Of a DNA stretch of 38,144 nt, positions 36,997 through 38,144 are shown in pieces. The position numbers and the translations under genes are program-made. The DNA is taken from contig JAHDFR010000029.1 in NCBI GenBank assembly GCA_020628065.1, positions 1-38,144 on the forward strand, written 5' to 3'. The notes below the pieces were generated by a model. The model was not told where the DNA came from, searched no databases, and saw only the letters and a program-made list of their open reading frames with translations. Numbering within the stretch: position 1 is the stretch's first letter; every line of letters begins with the position of its first letter. This stretch comes from Acidimicrobiales bacterium. Lineage in GTDB: Bacteria; Actinomycetota; Acidimicrobiia; Acidimicrobiales; SZUA-35.

Positions 36997-38144
36997 ATGA
37001 GCGATGAAGGATCTGGTGACGAGATCATGGGTGACGACGCCACCAACGGTGAGAAAAACGGAATTCAGCGGGCCGCTGATCGGGCGAGAGAACTTCGAGA
37101 GAAGGCCAAGTCCACCGCTTCGGAGGCCGACGAGCAACTGGACTCCACTACTGAAGAGGTCTCGGCCGAAATAGGTGACGCCGACGTCCCTGACCCCACC
37201 GGGGCTGACGGCGAAGGCCTGCCGGAGGCAGCGGCCGACAAGGTCGCCGATGTCGCTGGCAACGTGGTCGATGCAGCCAAAGGCACTCTTGGCAAGTTGG
37301 GCGCAGGCGCCGCTGCCGTAGGTGCGGCCGCAGGCCTTAGCGGCGACAGTGACGCCGACGGAGAGGGCGACACCGACGATTTGGACGGTGCTGAGGATTC
37401 CGCCGACGAAGCGGACGCCGCCGATGACGTGGATCTCGACGATGACGTGGATCTCGACGATGACGTGGATCTCGACGATGATGGGAACGTCGATGACGAC
37501 GGCGACGATGAGAGCTTGGCCGACAAGGCAGGCGATCTAGCCGATGATGCCGCCGATGCCGCCACCGACGCCGGTGAAGCCGTTGCCGACGCCGGCCGCT
37601 CGGCCATCGACAAGGTAGGTAAGGCTGGCGCAGCTGCCGTAGCCGGGGTGGCAGGCGCTGGAGCCCTGGCTGCCGGCGCCCTCCGAGGCGATGACGATGA
37701 AGACGAGGAAGAGCTTCTTGAGTCCGCTCGCGAAACCAACGAGCTGACGGACGGGCCGGCAAAGCTGTCTTCAGTCGCCGCTGCGTCAGGTTCAGCGGGC
37801 GCAGCAAGCTCGACGTTGAGCAACGCTACAACGGGGACGACAACCACTGTTGTTGATGACGACGATGACATCCCAGGCGGCATCGGCCGAGTGCTGTGGT
37901 GGATCATCGGCATTGTCGCTGCGCTGCTGCTTCTGGCCCTGATTGCCTCACAGTGCGGGAACGATTCCGAAACCGCTGGAGAAGACGTAGCGGCCCCGAC
38001 GGCTGAGGACGACGGCGATGCCGACGACAGTGTCGCCGGCGCCGAAGCCGAGACCGAAGAAGAGCCCGCTGAGGAAGAAGCGGCTGAAGCCGAGGCCGAA
38101 GAGGAACCAGCTGAGGAAGAAGCGGCTGAAGCCGAGGCCGAAGA
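36997..38144 (+). CDS. Acidic repeat-rich single-pass membrane protein, partial (runs off window end)
   Basis: At least 382 residues with no stop before base 38144. Mostly Asp/Glu/Ala: helical-looking segments (AADRARELREKAKSTASEAD, ADKVADVAGNVVDAAKGTLG), three perfect DDVDLD units, two Gly/Ala-rich hydrophobic stretches (GAGAAAVGAAAGLSG; AGAAAVAGVAGAGALAAGAL), a membrane segment at about 299-321 (LWWIIGIVAALLLLALIA), then an acidic region with two 14-residue repeats (EEPAEEEAAEAEAE). The ATG has GGGAG eight bases upstream. The C-terminal domain, which would reveal the function, lies outside the window. With Asp/Glu-rich spacers on both sides of one membrane segment, an envelope-spanning protein is likely, but this is inference. 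Confidence 0.72.
   Translation, partial: MSDEGSGDEIMGDDATNGEKNGIQRAADRARELREKAKSTASEADEQLDSTTEEVSAEIGDADVPDPTGADGEGLPEAAADKVADVAGNVVDAAKGTLGKLGAGAAAVGAAAGLSGDSDADGEGDTDDLDGAEDSADEADAADDVDLDDDVDLDDDVDLDDDGNVDDDGDDESLADKAGDLADDAADAATDAGEAVADAGRSAIDKVGKAGAAAVAGVAGAGALAAGALRGDDDEDEEELLESARETNELTDGPAKLSSVAAASGSAGAASSTLSNATTGTTTTVVDDDDDIPGGIGRVLWWIIGIVAALLLLALIASQCGNDSETAGEDVAAPTAEDDGDADDSVAGAEAETEEEPAEEEAAEAEAEEEPAEEEAAEAEAE
37423..37476 (+). repeat. Three perfect 18-bp tandem repeats
   Basis: GATGACGTGGATCTCGAC at 37423-37440, 37441-37458 and 37459-37476, encoding DDVDLD three times inside the acidic membrane protein. In-frame repeats of this kind can change in number by replication slippage without breaking the gene. 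Confidence 0.9.
38056..38139 (+). repeat. Two 42-bp tandem repeats, cut by window end
   Basis: A 14-codon unit encoding EE(E/P)...PAEEEAAEAEA repeats at 38056-38097 and 38098-38139, differing at a few bases near the start of each unit. The window ends just after the second copy, so the array may continue. Confidence 0.8.

Noticed and set aside
37065-37913. Minus-strand 282-codon frame, Ser/Ala-rich
   Set aside because: It is the antisense of the acidic Asp/Glu/Ala gene (GAC/GAT read backwards give Val/Ser/Ile, GCC gives Gly), with no start signal and pure low complexity. The plus-strand frame has an SD site and a membrane segment.

Overview
The window looks like chromosomal DNA from a high-GC actinobacterium. 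The best guess is Acidimicrobiia or a relative, at moderate confidence. Evidence: coenzyme F420 genes, a DUF3516 helicase, a DUF5719 protein, GTG/TTG starts, start codons without Shine-Dalgarno (SD) sites, and many acidic disordered protein segments. I see no phage, insertion sequence, CRISPR array, tRNA or rRNA, and nothing that clearly signals recent transfer. The order ahcY - Trm112 - manA - manB ... fbiA - fbiB ... LCP resembles a neighbourhood known in Mycobacterium and Streptomyces, here expanded with envelope-glycan genes.

Layout. 1-3505 (minus): partial ahcY, Trm112-like protein, manA, manB. 3800-9787 (minus): a GtrA-GT2 fusion, a very large PTPS-related membrane protein, an acidic zinc-ribbon protein, a CPBP protease. 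10252-12183 (plus): ftsH. 12252-17565 (minus): an overlapping set of GT2 membrane glycosyltransferase, DUF5719 exported protein and thioredoxin-like protein. 17839-24335 (plus): rmd and gmd (GDP-deoxymannose sugars), fbiA and a short fbiB/cofE (F420), and a Ski2-like helicase. 24350-28476 (minus): a HIGH-type nucleotidyltransferase and three GT4 glycosyltransferases. 28608-34025 (minus): UDP-xylose synthase, UDP-glucose dehydrogenase, LCP transferase, thiamine pyrophosphokinase and a septum-formation-type lipoprotein. 34149-38144: yceH (minus), enoyl-CoA hydratase (plus), a small zinc-ribbon ORF (minus), a DUF4332 protein (minus), and the start of an acidic membrane protein (plus, runs off the end).

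How the genes work together. Most of the window serves the cell surface. ManA and ManB make mannose-1-phosphate; Gmd and Rmd turn GDP-mannose into a GDP-6-deoxyhexose; Ugd and Uxs make UDP-glucuronate and UDP-xylose. GT2 and GT4 enzymes and large membrane proteins would use these sugars, and the LCP protein would attach a finished glycan to the wall. GDP-mannose pyrophosphorylase (ManC) is not in the window.

No single locus is clearly a new system. The best leads are three tandem 15-19 bp repeats in front of gmd; a membrane thioredoxin-like protein beside a DUF5719 protein with exactly two cysteines; a GtrA-GT2 protein with what I take to be reversed domain order; a repeat-bearing zinc-ribbon protein in a glycan operon; and a recurrent -10-like TANNNT exactly six bases before start codons, suggesting leaderless transcripts.
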